Made by a program: the position numbers and the translations under genes
Shown here: in pieces, positions 37,478 to 46,590 of the stretch
Numbering within the stretch: position 1 is the first letter of the stretch
Layout: each line of letters starts with the position of its first letter
The notes under the pieces: generated by a model
What the model was told of the DNA's origin: nothing
What the model saw: the letters and a program-made list of their open reading frames with translations, nothing else
The model's database searches: none
DNA from: Hyphomicrobiales bacterium
Lineage (GTDB): Bacteria > Pseudomonadota > Alphaproteobacteria > Rhizobiales > Xanthobacteraceae
Direction: 5' to 3'
NCBI GenBank assembly: GCA_017305715.1
Contig: JAFKKG010000009.1
Location: 124,001-188,000 of the forward strand
Length of the DNA: 64,000 nucleotides

Positions 37478-38215
37478 ATGACAACCCAGACAAGGCTCGA
37501 TCGCCGGCACAGTTGGCGACTGCTCGCGACGCTCATCGGCCTGTCGGCAGCCCTCGGGGCCTGCCAGCAGACCACCGAGATCGTGACCGCGACCGTTCCC
37601 ACCGACTATCGCCTGCGTCATCCGATCGCGATCAAGGAAGCCAATCGCTCGATCGTCATATTCGTCGGTCAGGCGCGCGGCGGTCTCTCCGCTCCGCAGC
37701 GCACCGACGTGATGGGACTGGCGCAGACCTGGGTGCGCGAAGGTACCGGCGCGATCGTCGCCGACGTCCCGGTCAACACCGCCAACGCACGTGCGGCCTC
37801 CGCGACCTACCGGGAAATCCGCTCGGTCCTGGCCGCCGGCGGCGTGCCGTCGAGCGCTATTACGCTGCGCCAATACCAGCCGGACGACATCCGGACGCTT
37901 CCGACCATCCGGCTGAGCTATCCGAAGATTTCAGCGGTGGCAGGCCCTTGCGGCCTGTGGCCGGAGGATCTTGGGCCGAGCCTTCAGGACACCGGCTACA
38001 ATGAAAACCGGCCGTACCACAATTTCGGCTGCGCCACCCAGCGCAACCTCGCCGCCATGATCGATAACCCGGCGGATCTCGAGCAGCCGCGGCCCGAAAC
38101 ACCCGCCTACACGCCGCGGCGCAATATTGCCTTCGACAAGTACCGCAAGGGCATTTCGACCGCGACGACCTATCCAGAATCCGAAAAAGCCAAACTGAGC
38201 GACACAGGCAAATGA
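37478..38215 (+). CDS. cpaD: Tad pilus lipoprotein CpaD
   Basis: 245 residues. A lipoprotein signal ends LSAALGAC. CpaD hallmarks: DYRLRHPIAIKEANRSIVIFVGQARGGL, the late block GPCGLWPEDLGPSLQDTGYNENRPYHNFGCATQRNLAAMIDNPADLEQPR, and TYPESEKAKLSD. It is thought to pilot or stabilise the secretin. Its TGA overlaps the start of cpaE by four bases. Confidence 0.92.
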   Translation: MTTQTRLDRRHSWRLLATLIGLSAALGACQQTTEIVTATVPTDYRLRHPIAIKEANRSIVIFVGQARGGLSAPQRTDVMGLAQTWVREGTGAIVADVPVNTANARAASATYREIRSVLAAGGVPSSAITLRQYQPDDIRTLPTIRLSYPKISAVAGPCGLWPEDLGPSLQDTGYNENRPYHNFGCATQRNLAAMIDNPADLEQPRPETPAYTPRRNIAFDKYRKGISTATTYPESEKAKLSDTGK

Positions 38216-39492
38216 TCAGCCGGACCCGAAAAGACGCCGACGAAGAGCGCGACCACTCTCATCCCGAAGAATATATCTCGCCGGCGCCGCGCGTGTCGGT
38301 GCAGGCGTTCTGCGCCACCGACGCCACCGCCACGACGGTGCGCGCGGCCAGCGAAGACCGCCGCCTCGGCAAGGTTCATCTGTCCGTTCACATGGGCGGC
38401 ATCGCCGCCGCCATCGATACCTATCACAAGGCTCCGACCCCGAACGTGATCATGCTGGAAACCGAAGGCTCCAGCGACATGCTCGATGGCCTCGACGAAC
38501 TTGCCACCGTCTGCGATGCCGGGACACGGGTCGTCGTGATCGGCAGCGCCAGCGATGTCACGCCCTATCGCGAACTCGTCCGCCGCGGTATCAGCGACTA
38601 CGTCGTCGGACCGGTCGCACCGCTCGATGTCGTCCGCACCATCTGCAGCCTGTTCTCGTCGTCGGAATCGGTCGCCCTCGGCCGGATCGTCGCCGTCGTC
38701 GGCGCCAAGGGCGGCGTCGGTTCATCCACGGTCGCGCATAACGTCGCCTGGTCGATCGCGCGCGATCTGGCGCTGGATTCCGTCGTCATCGACCTCGATC
38801 TGGCGTTCGGCACCGCCGGCCTCGACTACAACCAGGACCCGATCCAGGGGATCGCCAACGCGGTGTTCCAGCAGGATCGACCCGACAGCGCCCTGATGGA
38901 GCGCCTGCTCTCCAAATGTTCCGACCGTCTCAGCCTGCTGGCTGCACCTGCCACGCTGGAACAGGTCTATGATTTCGGTGCCGACGCCTTCGATGCGATT
39001 TTCGATACGCTGCGCCTGACCACGCCCTGCATCGTGCTCGACGTGCCGCATCAATGGTCGGCCTGGACCAAGCGCGCGCTGGTCGGTGCGGATGACATCC
39101 TGATCGTCGCCGAGCCTGATCTCGCCAACATGCGCAACGCCAAGAACATGTTGAACGTGTTGAAGGCCGCCCGACCCAACGACCGGCCCCCGCTCTATTG
39201 TCTCAATCAAGTCGGGATGCACAAGCGCCCGGAAATCACCCCGCGCGAATTCGCCAAGGCGATCGAGAGCCAGCCGATCGCGACCATCCCGTTCGATTCA
39301 AAGATGTTCGGCACCGCGGCCAATAATGGCCAGATGATTCAGCAGATCTCCGCCAGCCATCGCACCACCCTGATGTTCCAGCAGATGGCGCAACGCCTGA
39401 CCGGTCACGCCGTGACGAAGAAGCTGCACAACCCGCTGCTGGCGCCGATCATGCCGATCATCGACAAATTGCGCGCCGGCGGACGCCGGTAA
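38212..39492 (+). CDS. cpaE: Tad pilus ATPase-like localisation protein CpaE
   Basis: 426 residues. A receiver-like N-terminal domain (PNVIMLETEGSSDMLDGLDEL) precedes a MinD/ParA-type ATPase with deviant Walker A (GAKGGVGSSTVAHNVA) and VVIDLDLAFGTAGLDYNQ. CpaE places and helps assemble the pilus machine at the cell pole. Normally cpaF, tadB and tadC follow; here the next gene is tadD on the opposite strand. Confidence 0.93.
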   Translation: MISRTRKDADEERDHSHPEEYISPAPRVSVQAFCATDATATTVRAASEDRRLGKVHLSVHMGGIAAAIDTYHKAPTPNVIMLETEGSSDMLDGLDELATVCDAGTRVVVIGSASDVTPYRELVRRGISDYVVGPVAPLDVVRTICSLFSSSESVALGRIVAVVGAKGGVGSSTVAHNVAWSIARDLALDSVVIDLDLAFGTAGLDYNQDPIQGIANAVFQQDRPDSALMERLLSKCSDRLSLLAAPATLEQVYDFGADAFDAIFDTLRLTTPCIVLDVPHQWSAWTKRALVGADDILIVAEPDLANMRNAKNMLNVLKAARPNDRPPLYCLNQVGMHKRPEITPREFAKAIESQPIATIPFDSKMFGTAANNGQMIQQISASHRTTLMFQQMAQRLTGHAVTKKLHNPLLAPIMPIIDKLRAGGRR

Positions 39493-39506
39493 GTCGCCGG
39501 AGTTCG

Positions 39507-39533
39507 CGAACGGGTCGCTCCCGCGCCCGTTCG
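39507..39533. terminator. Bidirectional terminator candidate between cpaE and tadD
   Basis: CGAACGGG - 11-base loop - CCCGTTCG, a perfect 8-bp stem in the 48-bp gap between convergent genes. There is no T-tract on either side. Confidence 0.5.
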
Positions 39534-39540
39534 TCGAGGG

Positions 39541-40362
39541 TCAATCGGAGCGTTTTGAAGACGCGATGGGCAGCTTGTCCATCTGGGCGCGCGCATTCTC
39601 TTTCGGCGACAGCATCTGATTCAACTGCGCGACATTCGCCGCGCCCTCCGCGGGCGGCAGGTCCGCCCTGGCGATCTTTTCAGCTTCCGCCATGTTGCCG
39701 CGCAGGCCGACCACCAGCGCCAGATTGGCGCGCACGCGCGGATCGTTGCCCGCACGGCTGTGGGCGCGCCGCAACGTCTCCTCGGCCATCGGCAGATCCT
39801 TTGACAGCACATACGACAGAGCGAGGTTGGACAGCACCGCCGGTTCGTCCGGCGTGATCCTCAACGCGCTTGAATAATATTGCCGCGCTTCTTCAAACCG
39901 GCCGAGTTGATCGAGGACGGCCCCTTGCGCCGAGAGTATCCGCCAATCCGGATTGTCCGGGCTGTGGGCGCGGCCGAGCACGTCGAAGGCCTGCTGGAAA
40001 TTGCCATTGTCAGCCAGCGCGCGGCCATAACCGGCGAGCAATGCCTTGTTGTCGGAATTGGCGATCGTGGCCTGCTCCAGCACGGCAACCGCCTGCGCCT
40101 TCTGCCCGGTGGCGCGCAGCGCCTTGCCATACCGCAAGGCCGCCTCGGCATCCCTGGGGTTGGCGCGATAACGCTCGGCGGTGAGGTCAACGTCGCGGCG
40201 CGGGTCGGCGGACCGGCTGGTTTCAGCCTTGTCACCCAGCGAGCCCGTCACGTCAGACGAGGTGAGCTGGCAGCCGCCAAGCCCCAATGCCAGAATCACT
40301 GTTGAACCAGTCAGCGCGAAAGTTCGCGTTGAAACAGATGGTTGTAGCAATTTCTGGAACAT
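39541..40362 (-). CDS. tadD: TadD-like TPR lipoprotein
   Basis: 273 residues. The signal with lipobox LALGLGGC is followed by TPR repeats from about residue 60 (RYRANPRDAEAALRYGKALRATGQ, ALLAGYGRALADNGNFQQAFDVL, AQGAVLDQLGRFEEARQYY, PAVLSNLALSYVLSKDLPMAEETLRRA). TadD is an accessory lipoprotein for Tad pilus assembly. The position facing cpaBCDE supports this. Its 5' region holds a long palindrome. Confidence 0.85.
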   Translation of the reverse strand: MFQKLLQPSVSTRTFALTGSTVILALGLGGCQLTSSDVTGSLGDKAETSRSADPRRDVDLTAERYRANPRDAEAALRYGKALRATGQKAQAVAVLEQATIANSDNKALLAGYGRALADNGNFQQAFDVLGRAHSPDNPDWRILSAQGAVLDQLGRFEEARQYYSSALRITPDEPAVLSNLALSYVLSKDLPMAEETLRRAHSRAGNDPRVRANLALVVGLRGNMAEAEKIARADLPPAEGAANVAQLNQMLSPKENARAQMDKLPIASSKRSD

Positions 40363-40401
40363 TTACTGGACCTGCATCGGCGGCTGTCCAGAATGCTCAC
40401 A

Positions 40402-40426
40402 GCTTAACCCTAAATTCGGGTTAAGC
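40402..40426. promoter_or_regulatory. Perfect 9-bp palindrome upstream of tadD
   Basis: GCTTAACCC - taaattc - GGGTTAAGC, 39 bp before the tadD start and 89 bp after the stop of the PilZ gene on the same strand. It could be a regulator's operator (the TTAACC half-sites recall CtrA half-sites) or a terminator for the PilZ gene; it lacks a T-run. Confidence 0.5.
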
Positions 40427-40515
40427 AGCGCTGCTATGCGGTAACCGGCGACCGGGTGTGGGTCGACAACCGGCCGCGGTCGTCAACCCCGGGCAACGGG
40501 CGCGGGGCGTTCGCC

Positions 40516-40764
40516 TCAATCGACGAATTGCGCGCCGAGTTCGCAGCCGATCCGCCATGCCAGCCTGCATTGGCGCGGCCGCTGGCCGGTCGAGAAAATC
40601 ACGGTGAATTCCGACGGAATCTCCGGATATTCGGCGATGATCTTCACTCCGCCATCCGACACGTCGGTGATCATGCAGTCGCGCGGCAGTCCGCCGGTCC
40701 CGAACTGTATCTTCGCAAAGTTTCTGCACACACGACGTTCGCTTCTGCGGCGATTGGCTAACAT
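40516..40764 (-). CDS. PilZ domain protein (putative c-di-GMP receptor)
   Basis: 82 residues, a stand-alone PilZ domain. The c-di-GMP binding motifs are intact: RRSERR (RxxxR) at the N terminus and DVSDGGVKI (D/NxSxxG) about 30 residues later. The ATG at 40764 follows an AGGGG site. It lies upstream of tadD on the same strand and may link second-messenger level to pilus or surface behaviour; that link is inference. Confidence 0.85.
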   Translation of the reverse strand: MLANRRRSERRVCRNFAKIQFGTGGLPRDCMITDVSDGGVKIIAEYPEIPSEFTVIFSTGQRPRQCRLAWRIGCELGAQFVD

Positions 40765-41010
40765 CACTACCCCTGGCCCTGATCGAGAAAATTCATCGAT
40801 AGTCGTTCCGGTTTACAGAAGAATCGTTGGAATTGACCTACCGGAACCGGTCGCAATGTAATCGAAGTCTAACGGCTGTTTTCGAGCTCTGGTTACGCTG
40901 CGCTGGCCGCTGCGCCGGACTCCAGCAATTTTCAGCAAATTCAAGGGTTGATCCGCGGTCTTTTGGCGATAGCCTGACTCCTCGACTCGCGTTGCCGGAA
41001 GCTGACGAGC

Positions 41011-42699
41011 ATGGGAACCATGGTTCTTCTCGACCTGATGGGCGGCGTCGCGCTGCTGCTGTGGGGCCTGCACATGGTTCACAGCGGCATCCTGCGCGCG
41101 TTCGGCCCTGACCTGCGTCTTCTGCTGGCGAAGGGGCTCAGCAACCGCTTCACCGCCTTCGCAGCCGGCCTTGGTTTGACCGCCCTGCTCCAGAGCAGCA
41201 CCGCGACCGCGCTGATCACGAGTTCGTTCACGTCGGAAGGCCTGGTCAGGCTGGTGCCGGCGCTCGCCATCATGCTCGGCGCCAATGTCGGCACCACGCT
41301 GATCGTGCAAATCCTGTCGTTCAATATCGCAGCCGTGGCCCCGGTCCTGTTCATCATCGGCCTGGTCGCCTTCCGCAGCGGACCGCGCTCGCGCATCAAG
41401 GACATCGGCCGCGTCGCGATCGGGCTCGGCTTGATGCTGCTGGCGCTGCACATCCTGCTCGACACGCTGGCGCCGGCCGAAAACGCGCCGGGCGCACGCG
41501 TGTTCATGAGCGCCATCACCGGCGATCCCGTGCTGTGCATCGTCGTCGGCGCGGTGGTGACCTGGGTGGTGCATTCCAGCGTCGCCAGCGTGCTGCTGGT
41601 GATGTCGCTGGCATTTGCGCATTTCATTACTCCGACAGCCGCATTGGCGCTGGTGCTCGGCGCCAATCTCGGCAGCGCGATCAACCCGATCTTCGAGGGT
41701 TCCCGCCGCGACAACCCCGCCAGCTACCGGCTACCGCTCGGCAACCTCGCCAACCGGGTGATCGGCGTCCTGCTGGTGGCGCCGTTCCTGAACCCGATCG
41801 CGGCGCAGTTGCAATCATGGCAACCCGATTTGGCCAAGGCGACCGCGCTGTTCCATATCGCCTTCAACGCCGTGACCGCGGCCCTCTTCATCGGCCTGCT
41901 CGACGGCCTGGCGCGGCTGCTGAAAAAATGGCTGCCGACACGCGTCCAGGAGACCGATCCGCTACGGCCGCGCTATCTCGACGAGAGCGCGCTGGAAACC
42001 CCGTCCCTCGCGCTGGCCGACGCCGCGCGGGAAACCTTGCATATGGGCGACCACGTCGAGGTCATGCTGCGCAAGGTGATGGCGGCGATGATGACCAATG
42101 ATCGGACGCTGGTCGATCAGGTTTCCCAGATGGACAACAGCGTCGACAGCCTGGACGAGGCGATCAAGCTCTATGTCACCAAGCTCACCCGCGGCAGCCT
42201 CGACGAGCGCGAGGGGCACCGGGCGATGGAAATCGTCTCCTTTGCCATCAACCTCGAGCATATCGGCGACATCATCGACAAGAATCTGAGCGAGCTTGCG
42301 ACCAAGAAGATCAAGCGCCGCTTCCAGTTCTCGGCCGAGGGCGCTGAAGAGCTCTCCGCCTTCCACAAGCGCACGATGGATTCCCTGCGGATCGCGTTCG
42401 GCGTCTTCATGTCGGGCGACGTCAACGAGGCGCGCAAGCTGCTGGCCGAGAAGGCGGCGCTGCGCAACACCGAGATCGCCGCCACCGAGCGGCATCTCGA
42501 CCGGCTGCGCGAGGGCCGCCCCGAGACCATCGAGACCACCTCGCTGCACCTCGACGTGCTGCGCGATCTCAGGCGGATTCACTCCCACATCTGCTCGGTG
42601 GCCTACCCCGTGCTCGACGCCGCCGGCGAACTGGCCGCCTACCGCAGTGCCGAAACTGGTTTGGCCACGCTGCCCACGCCGGTGCCCGGCCGCGGCTAA
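41011..42699 (+). CDS. Na/Pi cotransporter family protein with PhoU-like C-terminal domain
   Basis: 562 residues. Two inverted NptA repeats are visible: LTALLQSSTATALITSSF and VVTWVVHSSVASVLLVMS. A third block, GANLGSAINPIFEG, is typical of the family. The C-terminal ~200 residues are helical and PhoU-like (SLDEAIKLYVTKL, SFAINLEHIGDIIDKNL). It likely exports or imports phosphate coupled to sodium and senses phosphate status through the PhoU-like part. Confidence 0.88.
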   Translation: MGTMVLLDLMGGVALLLWGLHMVHSGILRAFGPDLRLLLAKGLSNRFTAFAAGLGLTALLQSSTATALITSSFTSEGLVRLVPALAIMLGANVGTTLIVQILSFNIAAVAPVLFIIGLVAFRSGPRSRIKDIGRVAIGLGLMLLALHILLDTLAPAENAPGARVFMSAITGDPVLCIVVGAVVTWVVHSSVASVLLVMSLAFAHFITPTAALALVLGANLGSAINPIFEGSRRDNPASYRLPLGNLANRVIGVLLVAPFLNPIAAQLQSWQPDLAKATALFHIAFNAVTAALFIGLLDGLARLLKKWLPTRVQETDPLRPRYLDESALETPSLALADAARETLHMGDHVEVMLRKVMAAMMTNDRTLVDQVSQMDNSVDSLDEAIKLYVTKLTRGSLDEREGHRAMEIVSFAINLEHIGDIIDKNLSELATKKIKRRFQFSAEGAEELSAFHKRTMDSLRIAFGVFMSGDVNEARKLLAEKAALRNTEIAATERHLDRLREGRPETIETTSLHLDVLRDLRRIHSHICSVAYPVLDAAGELAAYRSAETGLATLPTPVPGRG

Positions 42700-42702
42700 C
42701 GA

Positions 42703-43041
42703 TCAGCGATCCAAGGTCTTGGAGGCCTGGCCGCGGTTCTTCACGATCAGCATGATGTTCCGGATGTAGATGACGGTCGCCAGCGACTGACCGATGATGA
42801 TGACGGGCTCGCGCTTGGCGATGCCGTAGATCAGCGTCATCATCCCGCCGCCCATCGAGAAGAACCAGAACGCCATCGGAACCACGCTCTGTCCGGCACG
42901 CTCGCTCGAAATCCACTGCACCAGGAAGCGTGCGGTGAACAGCAATTGCGCGACCAGGCCGAAGGCCAGCCAGAAATCGAACTTGGCGACGAAGACGTCG
43001 TAAAGATAATCGCCGAGCGCCTGCCCGTATTGAATCAGCAT
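42703..43041 (-). CDS. LpxB N-terminal-domain-like small membrane protein
   Basis: 112 residues from the ATG at 43041, sharing ATGA with the glycosyltransferase stop. Three hydrophobic helices; blocks FWLAFGLVAQLLFTARFLVQWISSERAG and VPMAFWFFSMGGGMMTLIYGI define the lipid-A-disaccharide-synthase N-terminal (LAB_N) family. In many genomes it follows a dolichyl-P-mannose-synthase-like GT2 gene, as here. It may act as a flippase-like or lipid-handling partner. Confidence 0.85.
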   Translation of the reverse strand: MLIQYGQALGDYLYDVFVAKFDFWLAFGLVAQLLFTARFLVQWISSERAGQSVVPMAFWFFSMGGGMMTLIYGIAKREPVIIIGQSLATVIYIRNIMLIVKNRGQASKTLDR

Positions 43042-43784
43042 CAGACCACCTCGGTCGCAACGGGCGTCGGCTTCTTGCGACGGATCAGCCACCAGACGCC
43101 GGCAAGATCCATGATCCCGATCCATAGCCGGTCGAAGAAGCCATAATTGGATACGCCGGAATGGCGCGGACGATCGATCACATCGACGTAGGCGATGTCG
43201 AAACCTTCACGGCGCACCAGCGCGGGCAGGAAGCGATGCAGCCCGTCGAAATAGGGCATCGAAAGGAACACCTCGCGTGGAAACGCTTTCAACCCGCAGC
43301 CGGTATCACGGGTGCCGTCGCTCAGAATTTTCTTGCGCACGCCGTTGGCGATTTTCGACTGCAGCTTCTTGAATCCGGTGTCCTTGCGTCCGACCCGCTG
43401 GCCGGCGGCAAGGCCGACGCGGCCGTGACCGCTTTCGACCGCCGCGATCAGATTGGGTAGAAACGCCGGATTGTTCTGACCGTCGCCGTCGAGCGTCGCC
43501 ACGATGGCGCCACGCGCCGCGCGGACGCCGCTGCGCACCGCTGCCGACTGCCCGGAGGATTTTTCATGCCGGAGCTGCCGGAGGTGGCCATGCACCTTCA
43601 TCATCGCTGCCAGCCGTTCGGCGGTGGCATCGGTCGAGCCGTCATTGACATAGATGATTTCGTAGACCCAGCGGCCATCCAGCGCGGCGGTGATTTCCGC
43701 AATCAGCGGCGCGACGTTTTCGGCCTCGTTGCGCACGGGCACAACGATGGATACGGCCACCGCGGCTTGGTCGGAAGAAGTCAA
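43041..43784 (-). CDS. GT2 polyprenyl-phosphate sugar synthase (DPM1/ArnC-like)
   Basis: The most plausible start is the TTG at 43784, preceded by GAGAG, giving 247 residues; the frame is open to 43997. GT-A motifs: SIVVPVRNEAENV, IIYVNDGSTDAT, ATLDGDGQNNP (the metal-binding DxD) and SDGTRDTGCGLKAFPREVF. No C-terminal membrane pair, so DPM1-like. It would charge a polyprenyl phosphate with a sugar for the GT39 enzyme encoded upstream in the same operon. Confidence 0.85.
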   Translation of the reverse strand: MTSSDQAAVAVSIVVPVRNEAENVAPLIAEITAALDGRWVYEIIYVNDGSTDATAERLAAMMKVHGHLRQLRHEKSSGQSAAVRSGVRAARGAIVATLDGDGQNNPAFLPNLIAAVESGHGRVGLAAGQRVGRKDTGFKKLQSKIANGVRKKILSDGTRDTGCGLKAFPREVFLSMPYFDGLHRFLPALVRREGFDIAYVDVIDRPRHSGVSNYGFFDRLWIGIMDLAGVWWLIRRKKPTPVATEVV

Positions 43785-43905
43785 ATCGGCTCTCGTTGCT
43801 TGAATCGGCGTGGACTGAGGTGGTTTTGGGGCGAATAAGGCGTGAATTGGCTCGCGTCGGCCCAAAGCCGGAACCGGTTCGTCAGGCGCTTCGCGGCGTC
43901 CGCTT

Positions 43906-44751
43906 TTATGGGGCGAACGCGCCCCGGGCAACCCTTTTGAGGCGTCCAGACGAGGGCCCAACCAGCGGCACGATCGTGCCGTCCTGGTGGATCGCAAAGC
44001 CGAGCCGCCGGGCTGCGAACCAGTAGCGCACGAACAACGCGCCGATGGTGCCGACCAGCGCGCCCGCGACCACGTCGCTGGGGTGATGCGCCAGCAGCAC
44101 CAGGCGGGTGGCGCAGATCACGAGGGCATAGACCAGCATTACGATCCGCGCCCCCGGCCACAACGCCGACACGGCGAAGGCCAGCGCGAAAGCGCAGGTC
44201 GCATGGCCTGATGGAAAGCTCGAATAGGCGCCCGTTCCCGCGAAATGCGAAAAATGGAACACGTTGCCTTCGCCGCCGACGAACGGGCGGCCGCGGCCGA
44301 CGCACCATTTGATCACTTCGGTGATCAGCGTCGACACCAGCACGGCGCAAAACAGGAACTGCAAGCGCGTGCCGAGACCGAGCAGCAGCGATCGCTGAAT
44401 TCCCCGGAATGCGGGGGCTGCAATCGCAACCGCGATCAGCAGCACGCCCAGTGCCGCCAGCACATATTCATCCTTGCCGAAATCGGTGAGAATCCGCATC
44501 CACCACAGCGAGGGCGTGCCCCGCTTCGGCATCTGGCCGATTTCCCACGCATCGAGCACGAACATCAACGCGATGATGGCCACGCCAAGGCCGGCCGCCA
44601 GCAGCAAAGCGTGACGCGCCGCCCGGCGCGCCGCCTCGGCCCGCCGCGAATGCGACGGCGTGCGCACGAGCTGGGCCAGCGAGCGCCACCCCAGCACTAG
44701 AAAGCGCGAAACATAGTTTTGGGTTTCGGGAAGCGCGGTCGGCGTTGCCAT
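43906..44751 (-). CDS. PAP2 family lipid phosphatase
   Basis: 281 residues from the ATG at 44751, one base after the GT39 stop. Hydrophobic helices plus the three PAP2 motifs: KWCVGRGRPF (Kx6RP), SFPSGHATCAF (PSGH) and RLVLLAHHPSD (Rx5Hx3D). Such enzymes remove phosphate from lipid A (LpxE type) or recycle undecaprenyl pyrophosphate. The neighbourhood favours an envelope-lipid role. Confidence 0.88.
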   Translation of the reverse strand: MATPTALPETQNYVSRFLVLGWRSLAQLVRTPSHSRRAEAARRAARHALLLAAGLGVAIIALMFVLDAWEIGQMPKRGTPSLWWMRILTDFGKDEYVLAALGVLLIAVAIAAPAFRGIQRSLLLGLGTRLQFLFCAVLVSTLITEVIKWCVGRGRPFVGGEGNVFHFSHFAGTGAYSSFPSGHATCAFALAFAVSALWPGARIVMLVYALVICATRLVLLAHHPSDVVAGALVGTIGALFVRYWFAARRLGFAIHQDGTIVPLVGPSSGRLKRVARGAFAP

Positions 44752-44752
44752 C

Positions 44753-46495
44753 TTACTCGGTGCCTTCGGAACGGAAGATCGCAATCGAAACCGCCTTGCC
44801 CTGCGAGATATTGTAGCCCTCGATCCGCGTTGCCACGTTGTAGCGCAGCCCGATGGCTTCGGCGCGCTGGACAAAACTGCGCTCGGTACGCGATTCCACC
44901 AGCGCAAAGCGGCAGGTGCCCTGCCCCAGGAAATCCGCGGCCCCCGATCCGTCGGTCAACAGCGTCCCCGTCCCGGCCATGAACACCAGACTGGGTTCGT
45001 GGAAACCGGCCGCCGCCGCTTTCGGTCCGACGCAGACGACGTTGCGCAGCGCGCGCGCGATCCCCGCGCTCGGAAACAATGTGGTCAGCGACGGCAACAC
45101 GATGCCATAGACCGCGATCGCGAGGCACATTGCGGCGAACACCGCGTTCAGCAGCGATCGCTCGGCGCGGCTCTCCTCGAACAGCCACCACGCGATCAGG
45201 CCGAAGATCATCGCCGCTGCCAGCACCGGCCATGCCGGAAACACCGGCTGGTGCGTCAGCTTGATCGCGCCGACGATGGCGATCACGGCCGTGCCGGCGG
45301 GGATCACGAACCACCAGGCCGCACCACGCATCAGCCAGGAGCGCGACAGCACGCGGCGCTCCAGCGCACCGACCGTGAGGATCGCGATCGCCGGATAGAG
45401 CGGCAACACGTAATGCGGCAGCTTGGTGAGCACGAGCTCGAACACGATCCAGGACGGGATCAGCCAGGCCAGCAGATATTGCGCGCCGGGCTCGCGCCGG
45501 GCCCGCCATACCGCAGGCGCCGCCATTCCCGCCAGCGGCGCGCCGGGCCAGAACGTGACCCAGAACAGCAGCAGATAGAGGCCGGGCGGTGCGCCATGGG
45601 ACTCCTGCGCCGCGAGCTTGCTCAGCATGTCGCCGCCGAGCGAATTGGTGAAGAACGCATCGCCCGCGCGCCAGAAAATCGCGACGAACCACGGCAGCAC
45701 CAGCACCAGCATCCACATCAGGCCCCAGACCGGGCGCAGGCGCCAGAGCCAGGCCGCCGACCGGTCGAGGATCGCCAGCAGCGCGATCGTCAATCCGACG
45801 AACATCAGGATCAGCGGGCCCTTGAGCAGGATGCCGCCGGCCAACGCGGTCCAGAAGATCGCGGGCGACGACCACGGCGGATGCACGGGATCTTCGCCGC
45901 GCTGCCAGGACAGATAGACGCGCGCCATCGCCCCCATCGCGGCGACGACTGACAGCAGCAGCATGGCGTCGGTCTTGGCCAGCCGCGCTTCGGCGCCGAG
46001 CAGCACGCAACTGGCCATCAGGAGCGCCGACAAGGCGGCCCCTTGCCGGGTGACGAAGGCGAGCGCCGTCCAGTAGGTCAGCAGGACCGCGCCGATGGCG
46101 CCGATCAGGGAAGGCACGCGATAGAGCCAGATGCGCAGCTCTGCCCGCGGCACGCCGAGCTTCGAGGCGGTTTCGACCGCGGCGGCCTGCAACCAGTAGA
46201 TGCCAACCGGCTTCTTGTAGCGGACATCGTCCTGAAAGCGGATATCGACGAATTCGCCGCTTTCGACCATCTGCTTGGTGGCCTGGGCAAACCGTGCCTC
46301 GTCGCGGTCGATCGCCGGAATCGTGAAGAAACCGGGCACGAAAAGCACGATGGCGCACAGCGTCAGGAAGATGATGGCGCGGAAATGGCTTGATGTGGCG
46401 AAGTCGAACGCGGCGAGCAGCCTGCGGCTGGAATTCGCAGGTTTCACAGACTGTTGGCCTGCTCCAAATCGCCGGGGTTGCAAGGTTTCAACCAT
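44753..46495 (-). CDS. ArnT-like GT39/GT83 membrane glycosyltransferase
   Basis: 580 residues with many predicted transmembrane helices. The acidic catalytic loop after TM1 is FTIPAIDRDEARFAQATKQMVESGEFVDIRF, the DxDE/DEARF signature of PMT/ArnT transferases; YKKPVGIYWLQA follows. These use polyprenyl-phosphate sugars to decorate lipid A or proteins. It heads a minus-strand operon GT39 - PAP2 - GT2 - LpxB-N. Confidence 0.9.
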   Translation of the reverse strand: MVETLQPRRFGAGQQSVKPANSSRRLLAAFDFATSSHFRAIIFLTLCAIVLFVPGFFTIPAIDRDEARFAQATKQMVESGEFVDIRFQDDVRYKKPVGIYWLQAAAVETASKLGVPRAELRIWLYRVPSLIGAIGAVLLTYWTALAFVTRQGAALSALLMASCVLLGAEARLAKTDAMLLLSVVAAMGAMARVYLSWQRGEDPVHPPWSSPAIFWTALAGGILLKGPLILMFVGLTIALLAILDRSAAWLWRLRPVWGLMWMLVLVLPWFVAIFWRAGDAFFTNSLGGDMLSKLAAQESHGAPPGLYLLLFWVTFWPGAPLAGMAAPAVWRARREPGAQYLLAWLIPSWIVFELVLTKLPHYVLPLYPAIAILTVGALERRVLSRSWLMRGAAWWFVIPAGTAVIAIVGAIKLTHQPVFPAWPVLAAAMIFGLIAWWLFEESRAERSLLNAVFAAMCLAIAVYGIVLPSLTTLFPSAGIARALRNVVCVGPKAAAAGFHEPSLVFMAGTGTLLTDGSGAADFLGQGTCRFALVESRTERSFVQRAEAIGLRYNVATRIEGYNISQGKAVSIAIFRSEGTE

Positions 46496-46590
46496 CTTGT
46501 TCGCATACGATGAAACCGCACTGCAAACAACACCACAGTTCCCGCTATCTGGCGGTGTCCCCGGCTCCCTGATCCGTCAAATTGCACCGA

